Shown here in pieces: positions 25,247 to 33,143 of a DNA stretch of 64,000 nt. The stretch covers positions 1,984,001 through 2,048,000 of the forward strand of contig OZ244993.1 of assembly GCA_965223485.1 (NCBI GenBank), read 5' to 3'. Made by a program: the position numbers and the translations under genes. The DNA is from VXPQ01 sp965223485 (GTDB lineage Bacteria > Bacteroidota > Rhodothermia > Rhodothermales > VXPQ01). The first letter of the stretch is position 1; every line of letters starts with the position of its first letter. The notes under the pieces are model-generated. The model was not told where the DNA came from. It ran no database searches and was given only the letters and a program-made list of their open reading frames with translations.

Positions 25247-26008
25247 ATGGCGTTTTCCGGCGACCCTGCTGCCCTCGTGACGCTCCGCGCCGAGTGTCTC
25301 ACGAAGCGGTACAAGAAGCGTAACGTGGTGGACGACGTGAGCATCCATGTGTCGCAGGGCGAGATAGTGGGCCTGCTCGGCCCCAACGGCGCCGGGAAAA
25401 CGACCACGTTTCATATGATCGTCGGGATGGTTCGGCCCAACGCAGGGCGGATTTATGTGGGGGAACAGGACATTACGTCCATGCCGATGTACAAACGGGC
25501 CCGTCTGGGCCTCGGCTACCTTGCCCAGGAAGCGTCCATCTTTTCGCGGCTCTCCGTAGAGGATAACCTGCATGCGGTGCTCGAATTTCAGGGCATCGGG
25601 CGGGATGAGCGCCATGCCCGCGTCGATACGCTCATCGCCGAATTCGGCCTCGAGCGCGTGCGCCGCTCGAAAGGATATGCCTTGTCGGGCGGAGAGCGGC
25701 GGCGTACCGAGATTGTCCGGGCCATGGCCATTGAGCCGAAATTCTTTTTGCTGGACGAACCCTTTGCCGGCGTGGACCCCATCGCCGTCGAAGATATCCA
25801 GGGTGTGGTGGCCGGCCTGAAGGCGCGCGGCATCGGCGTACTCATTACCGACCACAACGTGCACGAGACGCTCGCTATTACGGATCGCGCCTGCTTGCTT
25901 TACGAGGGACGTATTCTGAAACAGGGCACTGCCGAGGCCCTTGCCCACGACCCGGAAGTGCGCGAACGGTATCTGGGAGAGAAATTCACGCTCGAACGGT
26001 ACCGGTGA
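25247..26008 (+). CDS. lptB: LPS export ABC transporter ATP-binding protein
   Basis: LptB is the cytoplasmic ATPase that drives LPS extraction from the inner membrane. The 253-residue protein shows Walker A 'GPNGAGKTT' at 45-53, Q-loop 'YLAQEASIF' at 91-99, the signature 'LSGGERRR' at 146-153, Walker B 'FFLLDEPFAGVDP' and the H-loop 'ITDHNVHET'. The 'SGGERRR' signature and the 'AGVDPIAVEDIQ' region are LptB-specific. The ATG at 25247 is 5 bp after the OstA stop. The frame is open further up inside the OstA gene, which is a shadow. Confidence 0.94.
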   Translation: MAFSGDPAALVTLRAECLTKRYKKRNVVDDVSIHVSQGEIVGLLGPNGAGKTTTFHMIVGMVRPNAGRIYVGEQDITSMPMYKRARLGLGYLAQEASIFSRLSVEDNLHAVLEFQGIGRDERHARVDTLIAEFGLERVRRSKGYALSGGERRRTEIVRAMAIEPKFFLLDEPFAGVDPIAVEDIQGVVAGLKARGIGVLITDHNVHETLAITDRACLLYEGRILKQGTAEALAHDPEVRERYLGEKFTLERYR

Positions 26009-26067
26009 CAGCACCTTGCCCTCGGAATTCCGCGAGTGACGCATAATTTGTCCGTGAACAGGCCACC

Positions 26068-26217
26068 ATGAAACCGGGCATACGCTATGCGGCGTTTATA
26101 GCGCACGGCGGCCATCTGTTGGATAAGAACGGATGCCCCCGGACCGTGCGGTGCGCCCTGTTTGCTCACCCGATTTTCCTATCGCACGCTTACCAATCAT
26201 TCCACTCCTTCCCATGA
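26068..26217 (+). CDS. Short ORF overlapping the DAHP synthase start (possible leader peptide)
   Basis: A 49-codon ORF starts at ATG 26068 and ends at TGA 26215-26217, overlapping the aroF ATG (26214) in the ATGA manner. Its last 18 residues read 'FAHPIFLSHAYQSFHSFP', with four Phe and one Tyr. In enterics, leader peptides of aromatic amino acid genes are rich in Phe or Tyr and end just before or near the structural gene. That makes this a candidate for translational coupling or attenuation. The enrichment is modest, no terminator hairpin is obvious, and it could be chance. Confidence 0.3.
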   Translation: MKPGIRYAAFIAHGGHLLDKNGCPRTVRCALFAHPIFLSHAYQSFHSFP

Positions 26218-27248
26218 TCGTAGTTTTTCGGCCAGATGCGGAAGAAAGCCGGATTCATGACGTTATCGAGCGTCTGAACGAATACGGATTCGACGTACAC
26301 CGTTCCAGCGGGGTGAACCAGACAGTACTGGGCGCCATTGGCGTGAAGCCCGAATTCGACCCCCGGCATATCCGGGTCATGGAGGGCGTGGCAGAGGTGT
26401 ATCGGGTAACCGAGCCGTACAAGTTCGCCAGCCGGTCCTGGAAGAAAGAAAATACGGTGATCGACGTGGGCGGCGTGCGTATAGGCGGTGAGGAGCTGGT
26501 GGTAATGGCCGGTCCCTGTTCGGTCGAGGACGAACAGCAGATCGAAGATACGGCGGCGCATGTATCCGCCTGTGGGGCGGCGTTTTTACGCGCCGGCGCG
26601 TTCAAGCCGCGCACCTCTCCCTATTCTTTCCAGGGCCTGGGGGAAGAGGGATTGAAATTGCTGCGCGCTGCCGCCGACGGGCATGGCCTCAAGACCATTA
26701 CCGAAGTGATGGAGGTTAGTCAGATCGAACTGGTAGCCCGGTATGCGGACATTTTGCAGATCGGCGCGCGCAACATGCAGAATTTCCCGCTTCTGAAGGA
26801 GGTCGGCAAACTCCGGAAGCCCGTCTTTCTGAAGCGCGGTCCTTCGGCGACGATCAGCGAATGGCTGATGAGCGCCGAGTATGTGCTTTCGGAAGGCAAC
26901 CCGCACGTAATGCTGTGCGAGCGCGGCATCCGCACGTTCGAAACATATACCCGCAATACGCTGGACCTGTCTGCGGTGCCGGTGATCAAAAAGCGCAGCC
27001 ATCTCCCGATTATTGTCGACCCAAGCCATGGCACGGGCATACGCGGCAAGGTCATTCCGATGGCGCGCGCAGCGGTGGCTGCCGGGGCCGACGGCATCAT
27101 GGTGGAGATACATCCGAATCCCGACATGGCGAAGAGCGATGGGCCGCAATCGCTCTATTTCGAGCAATTCGTTGATCTGATGGCGCAGATCCGGCTCATT
27201 GCGCAGGCGGTCGGACGGGTGGTTCGCGATGCGCCGGCTTTGGCCTGA
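26214..27248 (+). CDS. aroF: 3-deoxy-7-phosphoheptulonate (DAHP) synthase
   Basis: DAHP synthase condenses phosphoenolpyruvate with erythrose-4-phosphate, the entry step to the aromatic pathway. The 344-residue product is type I-beta: an N-terminal ferredoxin-like regulatory domain ('MIVVFRPDAEESRI...LGAIG', residues 1-70) and a barrel with 'VMAGPCSVE' at 98-105 (metal Cys102), 'RAGAFKPRTSPYSFQGLG', 'QIGARNMQNF', 'LKRGPSATISEW', 'HVMLCERGIRTFE' and 'VDPSHGTG'. The product feeds the chorismate used by MenF nearby. A short ORF overlaps its ATG upstream; prfA follows 15 bp downstream. Confidence 0.94.
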   Translation: MIVVFRPDAEESRIHDVIERLNEYGFDVHRSSGVNQTVLGAIGVKPEFDPRHIRVMEGVAEVYRVTEPYKFASRSWKKENTVIDVGGVRIGGEELVVMAGPCSVEDEQQIEDTAAHVSACGAAFLRAGAFKPRTSPYSFQGLGEEGLKLLRAAADGHGLKTITEVMEVSQIELVARYADILQIGARNMQNFPLLKEVGKLRKPVFLKRGPSATISEWLMSAEYVLSEGNPHVMLCERGIRTFETYTRNTLDLSAVPVIKKRSHLPIIVDPSHGTGIRGKVIPMARAAVAAGADGIMVEIHPNPDMAKSDGPQSLYFEQFVDLMAQIRLIAQAVGRVVRDAPALA

Positions 27249-27263
27249 GGCGCCGCAGGGACC

Positions 27264-28352
27264 ATGATTCGTCTTGATGCACTTCAGGAAATTAAAGATC
27301 GGTTCGAGGAGATCAACCGGCTGATGGCCCAGGGGGATGTGGCCACCGATCCACAGCGCCTCCGGGAGTTGGGACAGGAACGCACGACGCTCGAAGGGCT
27401 TGTCCAGGCCATCGATGCGTATGAGCGAACGACCTCGGAACGGGACGATTTACGCGCCATGCTGGCAGAGGAAGCGGTCGGTGAACTGGCGGATATGGCC
27501 CGCGCCGAATTGGAAACCATCGAGGGCGACTTACCCGCCATCGAGGCCGATCTGCGCCTGAAAATGATTCCGAAAGCCCCTGAGGACGCCCGGGATGCGA
27601 TCCTCGAAATTCGTGCGGGAACCGGCGGAGACGAGGCAGGGCTTTTTGCCGGCGATCTGTACCGCATGTATCAGAAATTCGCCGAGGGGCGGGGTTGGAA
27701 GGTTGAAGTGATGAATGTGTCTCCGGGCGCAAAGGGTGGTTTCAAGGAAATCGTGCTGTCGGTCCGGGGCGAAGATGCGTTTGGGTTCATGAAGTTCGAG
27801 AGCGGTGTGCATCGCGTGCAGCGCGTGCCGGTTACGGAATCCTCCGGGCGCCTGCATACGTCCGCCGCCACGGTCGCCGTGCTGCCGGAAGCGGAAGATA
27901 TTGATGTGCGCCTCGGCCCGAACGATGTCAAGGTGGATGTCTATCGTTCGAGCGGTCCCGGCGGGCAGTCGGTCAATACGACGGATTCGGCGGTCCGTCT
28001 CACGCATGTACCCACCGGTCTTGTCGTGACGTGCCAGGACGAAAAAAGCCAGCACAAGAACAAGGACAGGGCGCTTCGGGTGCTGCGTTCGCGCCTCTAC
28101 GAACAGGAAATGGAAAAACGCAGGGCGGAGCGCAGCGAAGTGCGCCGGTCCATGGTGGGGTCCGGTGACCGTTCGGCCAAGATACGAACCTATAATTTCC
28201 CCCAGGACCGCGTCACCGATCACCGCCTGGAAGGCGACGACAAGAATCATCCGCTCCACAAAGTGATGGACGGGGCGCTCGAGGGGATTATTACTGCGCT
28301 GCAAACCGCGGACAATATGGAGCAGTTGGCCGATTTTGCTTCCGGGTCGTAG
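27264..28352 (+). CDS. prfA: Peptide chain release factor 1
   Basis: RF1 recognises UAA/UAG and triggers peptidyl-tRNA hydrolysis. The 362-residue product contains the universal GGQ motif at 233-235 ('SSGPGGQSVNTTDSAVRLTH') and the conserved 'IRAGTGGDEAGLFAGDL' and 'VHRVQRVPVTESSGRLHTSAATVAV' regions. Length and order match bacterial RF1; there is no internal frameshift as in RF2. It follows aroF closely on the same strand. Confidence 0.96.
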   Translation: MIRLDALQEIKDRFEEINRLMAQGDVATDPQRLRELGQERTTLEGLVQAIDAYERTTSERDDLRAMLAEEAVGELADMARAELETIEGDLPAIEADLRLKMIPKAPEDARDAILEIRAGTGGDEAGLFAGDLYRMYQKFAEGRGWKVEVMNVSPGAKGGFKEIVLSVRGEDAFGFMKFESGVHRVQRVPVTESSGRLHTSAATVAVLPEAEDIDVRLGPNDVKVDVYRSSGPGGQSVNTTDSAVRLTHVPTGLVVTCQDEKSQHKNKDRALRVLRSRLYEQEMEKRRAERSEVRRSMVGSGDRSAKIRTYNFPQDRVTDHRLEGDDKNHPLHKVMDGALEGIITALQTADNMEQLADFASGS

Positions 28353-28455
28353 CGGCCCAGCCCAGTGACATAGCCCGGTGCAGGATCAATCAGGTGCTTC
28401 TCTCGTTTGTTTTGGTTCTGTCCGTTACGAAAACGTTATTCGAACGATACAACCC

Positions 28456-29046
28456 ATGCAGTTACCGGAACCTGCGCCGATACAGGAGATCGACGTGATG
28501 GAGGAGGCGATCGTCATGGTGGCGCGGGACGAACATGTCCGCTATGCGCCTGCGATCAGCCGCCTTATCAAAAAGGCGGCAGCAGCCAGGGGCACCGGCA
28601 TCGCCCAGCGCGCCCCGGAGTATGTGCGTGCGAGAATAGAAGAAGGCAAAGCAGTCATTGCCCTGGCCGGCGACCGTCTGGCCGGATTTTGCTATATCGA
28701 GAGCTGGAGCCACGGGAAGTACGTGGCCCATTCCGGGCTGATCGTGGCCCCCGATTTTCGCAAGATGGGGTTGGCGAAGAAGATAAAGGGACGGATTTTC
28801 GAGTTGTCGCGCGAAAAATACCCGGAGGCCCGGGTATTCGGCATCACGACGAGTTTGCCCGTGATGAAGATAAACTCCGACCTCGGGTACAAGCCGGTCA
28901 CGTTTTCGGAGTTGACGGATGACGATGTGTTCTGGGAGGGGTGCCAGAGCTGTCCCAATTACGATGTGCTCACGCGTACCGAGCGCAAGATGTGTCTTTG
29001 CACCGGCATGCTGTACGATCCGAAAGAAGACAAGGCCAAAGAGTAG
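28456..29046 (+). CDS. GNAT N-acetyltransferase with Cys-rich tail
   Basis: The 196-residue protein has the GNAT core: 'GKAVIALAGDRLAGFCYIESWSHGKYVAHSGLIVAPDFRKMGLAKKIKGRIFELSR', where 'RKMGLAK' is the acetyl-CoA loop. The C-terminus ends 'GCQSCPNYDVLTRTERKMCLCTGMLYDP', a Cys-rich tail. Proteins of this type often precede argininosuccinate synthase in Bacteroidota arginine clusters and may act as the first acyltransferase there; no arg genes are present in this window, so the link is only inference. Start at 28456 is preferred; the frame is open further upstream from 28378. Confidence 0.75.
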   Translation: MQLPEPAPIQEIDVMEEAIVMVARDEHVRYAPAISRLIKKAAAARGTGIAQRAPEYVRARIEEGKAVIALAGDRLAGFCYIESWSHGKYVAHSGLIVAPDFRKMGLAKKIKGRIFELSREKYPEARVFGITTSLPVMKINSDLGYKPVTFSELTDDDVFWEGCQSCPNYDVLTRTERKMCLCTGMLYDPKEDKAKE

Positions 29047-29223
29047 AGAGACGCCGGCAGCCGTTTCGCAAGCCAGGGAACGTCGTTTCGTTCCGGTCGT
29101 ATGACGCCACGCTTTAAATGCCGGTTTTCCGTTAGCCGTATCCCTGTTTTGTCCGTTTGCGCGCTGCAATACGCGGCGCAATCCTTAGAAGGCAGAACAG
29201 AACGGGAAAGGGAATCGGTACAA

Positions 29224-29270
29224 TCCCTGCTCGCCGCAAGGACGGCGGGCGTGATTTTATTCCACAGGGA
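29224..29270 (+). promoter_or_regulatory. Leader hairpin covering the rpsF ribosome site
   Basis: TCCCTG (29224-29229) can pair with CAGGGA (29265-29270), and inside it CTCGCCG (29230-29236) pairs with CGGCGGG (29243-29249, one T-G pair) over a CAAGGA loop. The result is a 13-bp stem with a 15-nt bulge on its 3' side. The AGGGAG ribosome-binding sequence lies in the outer stem, 4 nt before the ATG. The shape recalls S6:S18-type ribosomal leaders, in which the protein complex represses its own message. Confidence 0.45.
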
Positions 29271-29273
29271 GCT

Positions 29274-29819
29274 ATGTCGAAAAACACCTACGAATTTACG
29301 TATATCGTCAACAGCGTACTCGGCGACGACCAGATCAAGGGTCTGGTAAACCGGGTTACGAAGTTTATCGAGAAAGAGGGCGGCAACATCATTGAAGTGG
29401 ATGAGTGGGGGTCGCAGCGCCTTGCCTATCCCATCGACAAAAAGCGCACCGGGTACTATGTGAATGCCTATTTCGAGGCGGAGGGCGACCTGATCGCTCG
29501 CCTCGAACGCGCGTTGACCCTCGAGGACGATATTCTTCGCTTCCTCACGCTGAAAATGGACGCCGTCATGCTCCGTCACTACGAGGAGCGCAAGAAGGAA
29601 AGGGCGCGCGAGCGGGCGGAATCCTTGGCTGCCTCGAAGGAGGAGGAGAAGAAGAAAGTTGAGGCGTCCGCCGAGGAGACAAAAGCCGAGGTGTCCGCTC
29701 CGGGCAAGAAAGCCGCCGACGAGCAGGCGGAATCCTCGCCTGCCCCGAGAAGGAGAAGAAAGCAGAGGCCCCTGCCGAGGAGAAGAAAGCAGAGGCCCCT
29801 GCCGAGGAGAAGAAAATAG
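29274..29819 (+). CDS. rpsF: 30S ribosomal protein S6, C-terminal tail frameshifted
   Basis: S6 binds the 30S central domain with S18. Residues 1-100 match the family ('MSKNTYEFTYIVNSVLGDDQI', 'YPIDKKRTGYYVNAYF', 'LRFLTLKMDAV'). A long Glu/Lys/Ala tail follows, typical of Bacteroidota S6. After 'EQAESSPA' the frame reads 'PRRRRKQRPLPRRRK' and stops at 29819. The -1 frame from the C4 tract at 29743-29746 instead gives 'PEKEKKAEAPAEEKKAEAPAEE' style sequence and stops at 29890, continuing the same acidic/basic composition. One C was probably lost from a C5 run (mutation or assembly error), or the site frameshifts. rpsR and rplI follow, the normal order. Confidence 0.92.
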   Translation: MSKNTYEFTYIVNSVLGDDQIKGLVNRVTKFIEKEGGNIIEVDEWGSQRLAYPIDKKRTGYYVNAYFEAEGDLIARLERALTLEDDILRFLTLKMDAVMLRHYEERKKERARERAESLAASKEEEKKKVEASAEETKAEVSAPGKKAADEQAESSPAPRRRRKQRPLPRRRKQRPLPRRRK

Positions 29820-29890
29820 AGGCATCCGCCCCGAGCAAGAAAGCCACCGACGAAAAAGCCACCGACGGGCAGGCCGCCGACAAGGCATAA
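29744..29890 (+). pseudogene. Out-of-frame original tail of S6
   Basis: In the frame shifted by one base, 48 codons encode Pro-Glu-Lys/Ala repeats ('EKKAEAPAEEKKAEAPAEE', then 'KATDEKATDGQAADKA') up to TAA at 29888-29890. This is the same composition as the upstream in-frame tail, so it was once part of rpsF or is reached by frameshifting. It ends 42 bp before rpsR. Confidence 0.7.
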
Positions 29891-29932
29891 CCCCTCCAGA
29901 CGGCAGATTTCAGCACATTGATAGGATATTCC

Positions 29933-30142
29933 ATGACCGAACCCCGTTTTGAACCCGATCGCATCGATTTTGTCGATTACAAGGATATTGAGCTCCTGAA
30001 GCGCTATCTCAACGAGCAGGGCAAGATTATGCCCCGGCGCATCACGGGAGTGCCCCAGAAATTTCAGCGCAGGCTTACTCGGGCGGTAAAGCGTGCCCGT
30101 CACCTTGCAATGCTGCCGTTTGTGGCAGATAATGTTCGATAG
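29933..30142 (+). CDS. rpsR: 30S ribosomal protein S18
   Basis: S18 forms a pair with S6 on the 30S platform. The 69-residue product contains 'IDFVDYKDIELLKRYLNEQGKIMPRRITGVPQKFQRRLTRAVKRARHLAMLPFV', the whole conserved core. The start at 29933 ('MTEPRF') is favoured over an in-frame alternative codon at 29918. It lies between rpsF and rplI. No Cys pair for zinc is present, so it is the zinc-independent type. Confidence 0.96.
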   Translation: MTEPRFEPDRIDFVDYKDIELLKRYLNEQGKIMPRRITGVPQKFQRRLTRAVKRARHLAMLPFVADNVR

Positions 30143-30147
30143 GAGGA
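30142..30147 (+). promoter_or_regulatory. Strong Shine-Dalgarno site of rplI
   Basis: AGGAGG overlaps the last base of the rpsR stop and sits 10 bp before the rplI ATG. Most starts in this window lack such a full site, so rplI is expected to be translated strongly. Confidence 0.6.
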
Positions 30148-30157
30148 AACTACCGCG

Positions 30158-30610
30158 ATGAAGCTTTTACTGCTGCAGGACGTGGAAAACCTCGGTCACG
30201 AGGGAGACATCGTGACGGTCCGGGACGGCTATGGCCGCAATTACCTGATTCCGGGCCGTATGGCGGTGATCGCTTCGGATTCCGTGGTTCGTCATCAAAA
30301 AGAACTCGCACGCCAGCGCGCAAGGAAAATTGCCCAGGAGATTGGGGATGCGGAGCGCATAAAGGAGCAACTGGAGGCTGCGCAAGTGGTCATTGCTGCG
30401 AAAGTCGGACAGGAAAACCGGATTTTCGGGACGGTCACGCCGACGCAGATAGCGGAAGCGCTCGGTCAGCAGGGGTTCCGGATCGACCGCAAACATATCG
30501 AGCCCGACGAGGACATTCGCATGCTCGGCGTCTATACGGCTACCGTGAAGGTACACAAGGAAGTCTCGGCCAAACTCAAGGTCGAGGTGGTTCCGGAAGC
30601 GGAAGCGTAG
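30158..30610 (+). CDS. rplI: 50S ribosomal protein L9
   Basis: L9 binds 23S rRNA domain V and spans two ribosomes. The 150-residue product has the N-terminal 'MKLLLLQDVENLGHEGDIVTVRDGYGRNYLIPGRMAVIA' signature, a long central helix (about 45-80) and a C-terminal domain with 'GTVTPTQIAEAL' and 'RIDRKHIEPDEDIRMLGVYTATVKVH'. Length is normal. The gene ends the ribosomal trio; dsbD starts 62 bp later. Confidence 0.97.
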   Translation: MKLLLLQDVENLGHEGDIVTVRDGYGRNYLIPGRMAVIASDSVVRHQKELARQRARKIAQEIGDAERIKEQLEAAQVVIAAKVGQENRIFGTVTPTQIAEALGQQGFRIDRKHIEPDEDIRMLGVYTATVKVHKEVSAKLKVEVVPEAEA

Positions 30611-30672
30611 GCGCGGCGGAATTACGCCGGGCGCCTGTCCCGCTCCCGGCATCGTTTTAGCCCAGTACGGTT

Positions 30673-32709
30673 TTGCGCCACTACGGTTTTGGATTTGTGC
30701 AGTGTCTCGCCCGCGTAGGCTGGCTGGCTGCGCTTGTTCCGTGTACAGGGTTCGTGTGTGCGCAAGCGTTCGCACAGGATTTCCTGTCTGCTACGGACTA
30801 TGTGACGTGGACGGTGGCGGTTGCTCCCGAAGAAGTTGCTTCCGGAGAGTCGTTCGAGGCGGTGATCGAGGCGGATATCTCGGAAGGCTGGAAGATGTAC
30901 GCGCTTGATTCGCCGCGCCCGAGTTTTGCCGTCGATTTCGCATGGGAAGAAGAGGGGCTGTTGCTCACAGGCCCGATGCGCCAGAGTACGCCCGTCGAGG
31001 CGCACGATCCCTGGTTTGACGCGACGGTTCGCTATTTCACCGGGCAGGCCCGGTTTGCCGCCCCATTCCGGGTTGGTGAGGATACCCCCGAAGGAAATCG
31101 CACACTCAGCGGCGTTGTGCGGTTCATGATTTGCACCGAAGAGGTGTGTCTACCTCCCACGCCGGCGCCGCTCCGGGCCGTAGTGCATGTTACCGGGGGC
31201 GGTGGTGTTGCCCAGGGCTCCGTATCCGGCGCCGGGATGGCTGTCGAGGACGAGGGGAACGACTCGCTCCGCTCCGCGCCCGACTTGACCGGGGGCGCTC
31301 CCCCGGTCGTGTCTCCTGATCCGGGCGCCGCCGATGGCGCCGATGTACACGCCGGCGGGCTATGGCGCTTTATTCTGCTGGCGATCGGGGCCGGGCTCGC
31401 CTCTCTCCTGACGCCCTGCGTATTTCCCATGATCCCGCTGACCGTCTCCTGGTTTTCGGGGCATGCTTCGAAGCGTTCCGAATCGGTTCGTATGGCGCTG
31501 GCCTTCGGGGCGGCGATCATCCTTACCTTCACGGCGCTCGGCGTGCTGGCTGCCTCCTTGCTGGGCGCTGCCGGGGCGCATACCATTGCGGCCAATCCCT
31601 GGATCAATCTTTTCATCGGGGGGATCTTTGCCGTGTTTGCGCTTTCGCTGCTCGGCATGTTCGAATTGACGCTGCCGGGCCGTTTCGTCAATTATTTCAA
31701 TCGTCAGGGCAACGAACGGTCGGGGTATACGGGCACATTTTTCATGGGGCTGACCCTGACGCTGGTGCATTTTTCCTGCACCGTTCCGTTCGTAGGGGGG
31801 CTGCTCGCTGTTGCCACTGCGACCGGCGAGTGGACGTATCCCGTCGTCGGTATGGTGGTTTTCTCGGCTACGTTTGCCGTGCCGTTCGTGGCGTTCGCCC
31901 TGTTCCCGAAGGCGCTGCAATCGTTGCCCGGAGCGGGATCCTGGATGCATCGCATTCAGGTCACGCTGGGTTTCGTGGAGCTTGTCGCCGCCCTCAAGTT
32001 CCTGTCGAATGCGGACCTTGTTATGGGGTGGGGGCTGATTTCGCGGCCTGTGGCTATCGCCCTCGCCATGGTGATTTTCGGGCTTGCCGGGTTCTATCTG
32101 CTCGGCAAGATCCGGATGCCCCATGAGCCGGCGTCCCAGCCCGTTGGAGCCGGGCGGCTACTTTTTGCCGCGGCCTTTCTGGGGATTTCCCTGTATATGC
32201 TGCCGGGCCTTTTTGGAGCGCCGTTGCCCACGATCGACGCCTGGCTTCCTCCGGCGCAAGCAACGGAGGCCGGAGCCGGCGTGTTTTCAGGGCGCGGGGA
32301 TGATGAGCCGGTCTGGAGTGAGGACATAGATGCGGCTTTCGAGCAGGCGCAAAGCGTACGCAAACCCGTGTTCATCGACTTCACCGGGTATACCTGTGCA
32401 AACTGCCGTCAGATGGAAACCGGCGTGTTTCGCCAGGAACCCGTGGCGTCCCTGCTTCGGAACGATTTCGTGCTGCTGCGCCTTTATACCGACGCGCGCG
32501 ATACCGGCCCGGCATTACAGCAGTACCAGATTGCATTGGCGGGCACTGTGGCGCTTCCGACCTATGTCATTGCGGATCCGTATTCCGGTACTCTTCTGCA
32601 CAGGCACACAGGCACCGCATCGGTTTCGGAATTCGCCGAATTTCTCGAGCGAGGCGCTGCCGCCTTTGATGCCGATGCGCCTGCTCTCTCTTTGCCCGGT
32701 TCTTCATAA
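30673..32709 (+). CDS. dsbD: Thiol:disulfide interchange protein DsbD
   Basis: DsbD moves electrons from cytoplasmic thioredoxin to periplasmic thiol proteins. The 678-residue protein has a signal sequence, an N-terminal DsbD-alpha domain with 'CTEEVCLPP' (paired Cys), a DsbD-beta region of about eight helices with 'LTPCVFPMIPLTVSWFSG' and 'VHFSCTVPF', and a C-terminal thioredoxin domain with 'YTCANCRQME' (Cys575 and Cys578). All redox cysteine pairs of the family are present. The start is a TTG at 30673; a GTG at 30697 is an alternative. The next gene starts 11 bp after its stop. Confidence 0.92.
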   Translation: MRHYGFGFVQCLARVGWLAALVPCTGFVCAQAFAQDFLSATDYVTWTVAVAPEEVASGESFEAVIEADISEGWKMYALDSPRPSFAVDFAWEEEGLLLTGPMRQSTPVEAHDPWFDATVRYFTGQARFAAPFRVGEDTPEGNRTLSGVVRFMICTEEVCLPPTPAPLRAVVHVTGGGGVAQGSVSGAGMAVEDEGNDSLRSAPDLTGGAPPVVSPDPGAADGADVHAGGLWRFILLAIGAGLASLLTPCVFPMIPLTVSWFSGHASKRSESVRMALAFGAAIILTFTALGVLAASLLGAAGAHTIAANPWINLFIGGIFAVFALSLLGMFELTLPGRFVNYFNRQGNERSGYTGTFFMGLTLTLVHFSCTVPFVGGLLAVATATGEWTYPVVGMVVFSATFAVPFVAFALFPKALQSLPGAGSWMHRIQVTLGFVELVAALKFLSNADLVMGWGLISRPVAIALAMVIFGLAGFYLLGKIRMPHEPASQPVGAGRLLFAAAFLGISLYMLPGLFGAPLPTIDAWLPPAQATEAGAGVFSGRGDDEPVWSEDIDAAFEQAQSVRKPVFIDFTGYTCANCRQMETGVFRQEPVASLLRNDFVLLRLYTDARDTGPALQQYQIALAGTVALPTYVIADPYSGTLLHRHTGTASVSEFAEFLERGAAAFDADAPALSLPGSS

Positions 32710-32720
32710 GGTATCAGGTC

Positions 32721-33143
32721 ATGTTCCAGCGCGATCTCATCATGCGGGAGATCGAGCAGGCCATTCGGGTGCTGCTCCATGTGCTGGCGCAGACGTTTCG
32801 ACTGAAGTCCGAAGAACGGTACGAAGAAGCCCTTGCGTACCTGCGCAAGGCGTTCGGAGAGGTCGATCTTTCTCCCCGCCCCGTGGGCGAACTGTCGCCC
32901 CGCGAACTGGTCGCGCTTTGCCGGTACCCGCGCGGATTCGAGTACGGCCTTGCGCTTGCCATCGCCGATTTGCTGTGCGAGGAAGCCGATCTGCTGACGC
33001 AACTCGGATCGCTGTCGGAAGCCCGCGCCCGTGCTGCCGGGGCCAGGGCATTGTACGAGGAAGCGCTGGCTACGGAAGGGGCCGCGCTCCCGGTGGACAT
33101 TGCGCAGAAACTGGTGCGCGCCGAACGACTTGCAGAGAAATGA
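32721..33143 (+). CDS. Helical protein of unknown function, DUF6483-like
   Basis: A 140-residue soluble protein predicted to be mostly helical. It starts 'MFQRDLIMREIEQAIRVLLHVLAQTFRLKSEE' and has a central 'YEEALAYLRKAFGEVDL'. The pattern 'RDLIMREIEQ...LARL' resembles DUF6483 proteins, but this is only a visual match. It contains no catalytic motif or signal peptide. It lies between dsbD and the DNA glycosylase, overlapping the latter by 4 bp (ATGA), so it is likely cotranscribed with it. Confidence 0.55.
   Translation: MFQRDLIMREIEQAIRVLLHVLAQTFRLKSEERYEEALAYLRKAFGEVDLSPRPVGELSPRELVALCRYPRGFEYGLALAIADLLCEEADLLTQLGSLSEARARAAGARALYEEALATEGAALPVDIAQKLVRAERLAEK

Noticed and set aside
26019..26029. 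CGGAATTCCG palindrome after lptB
   Set aside because: It is short, has no T-run and occurs by chance often enough.
29077..29094. GGAACG/CGTTCC hairpin after the GNAT gene
   Set aside because: It is short and has no T-run after it, so I do not call it a terminator.
30673..30700. An earlier ATG start for dsbD
   Set aside because: No in-frame ATG precedes the signal peptide; only TTG 30673 and GTG 30697 are available, so the start is left uncertain.
32330..33139. Upstream extension of the DNA glycosylase frame
   Set aside because: The open frame overlaps dsbD and the helical protein gene and has no domain content; the ATG at 33140 fits the family.
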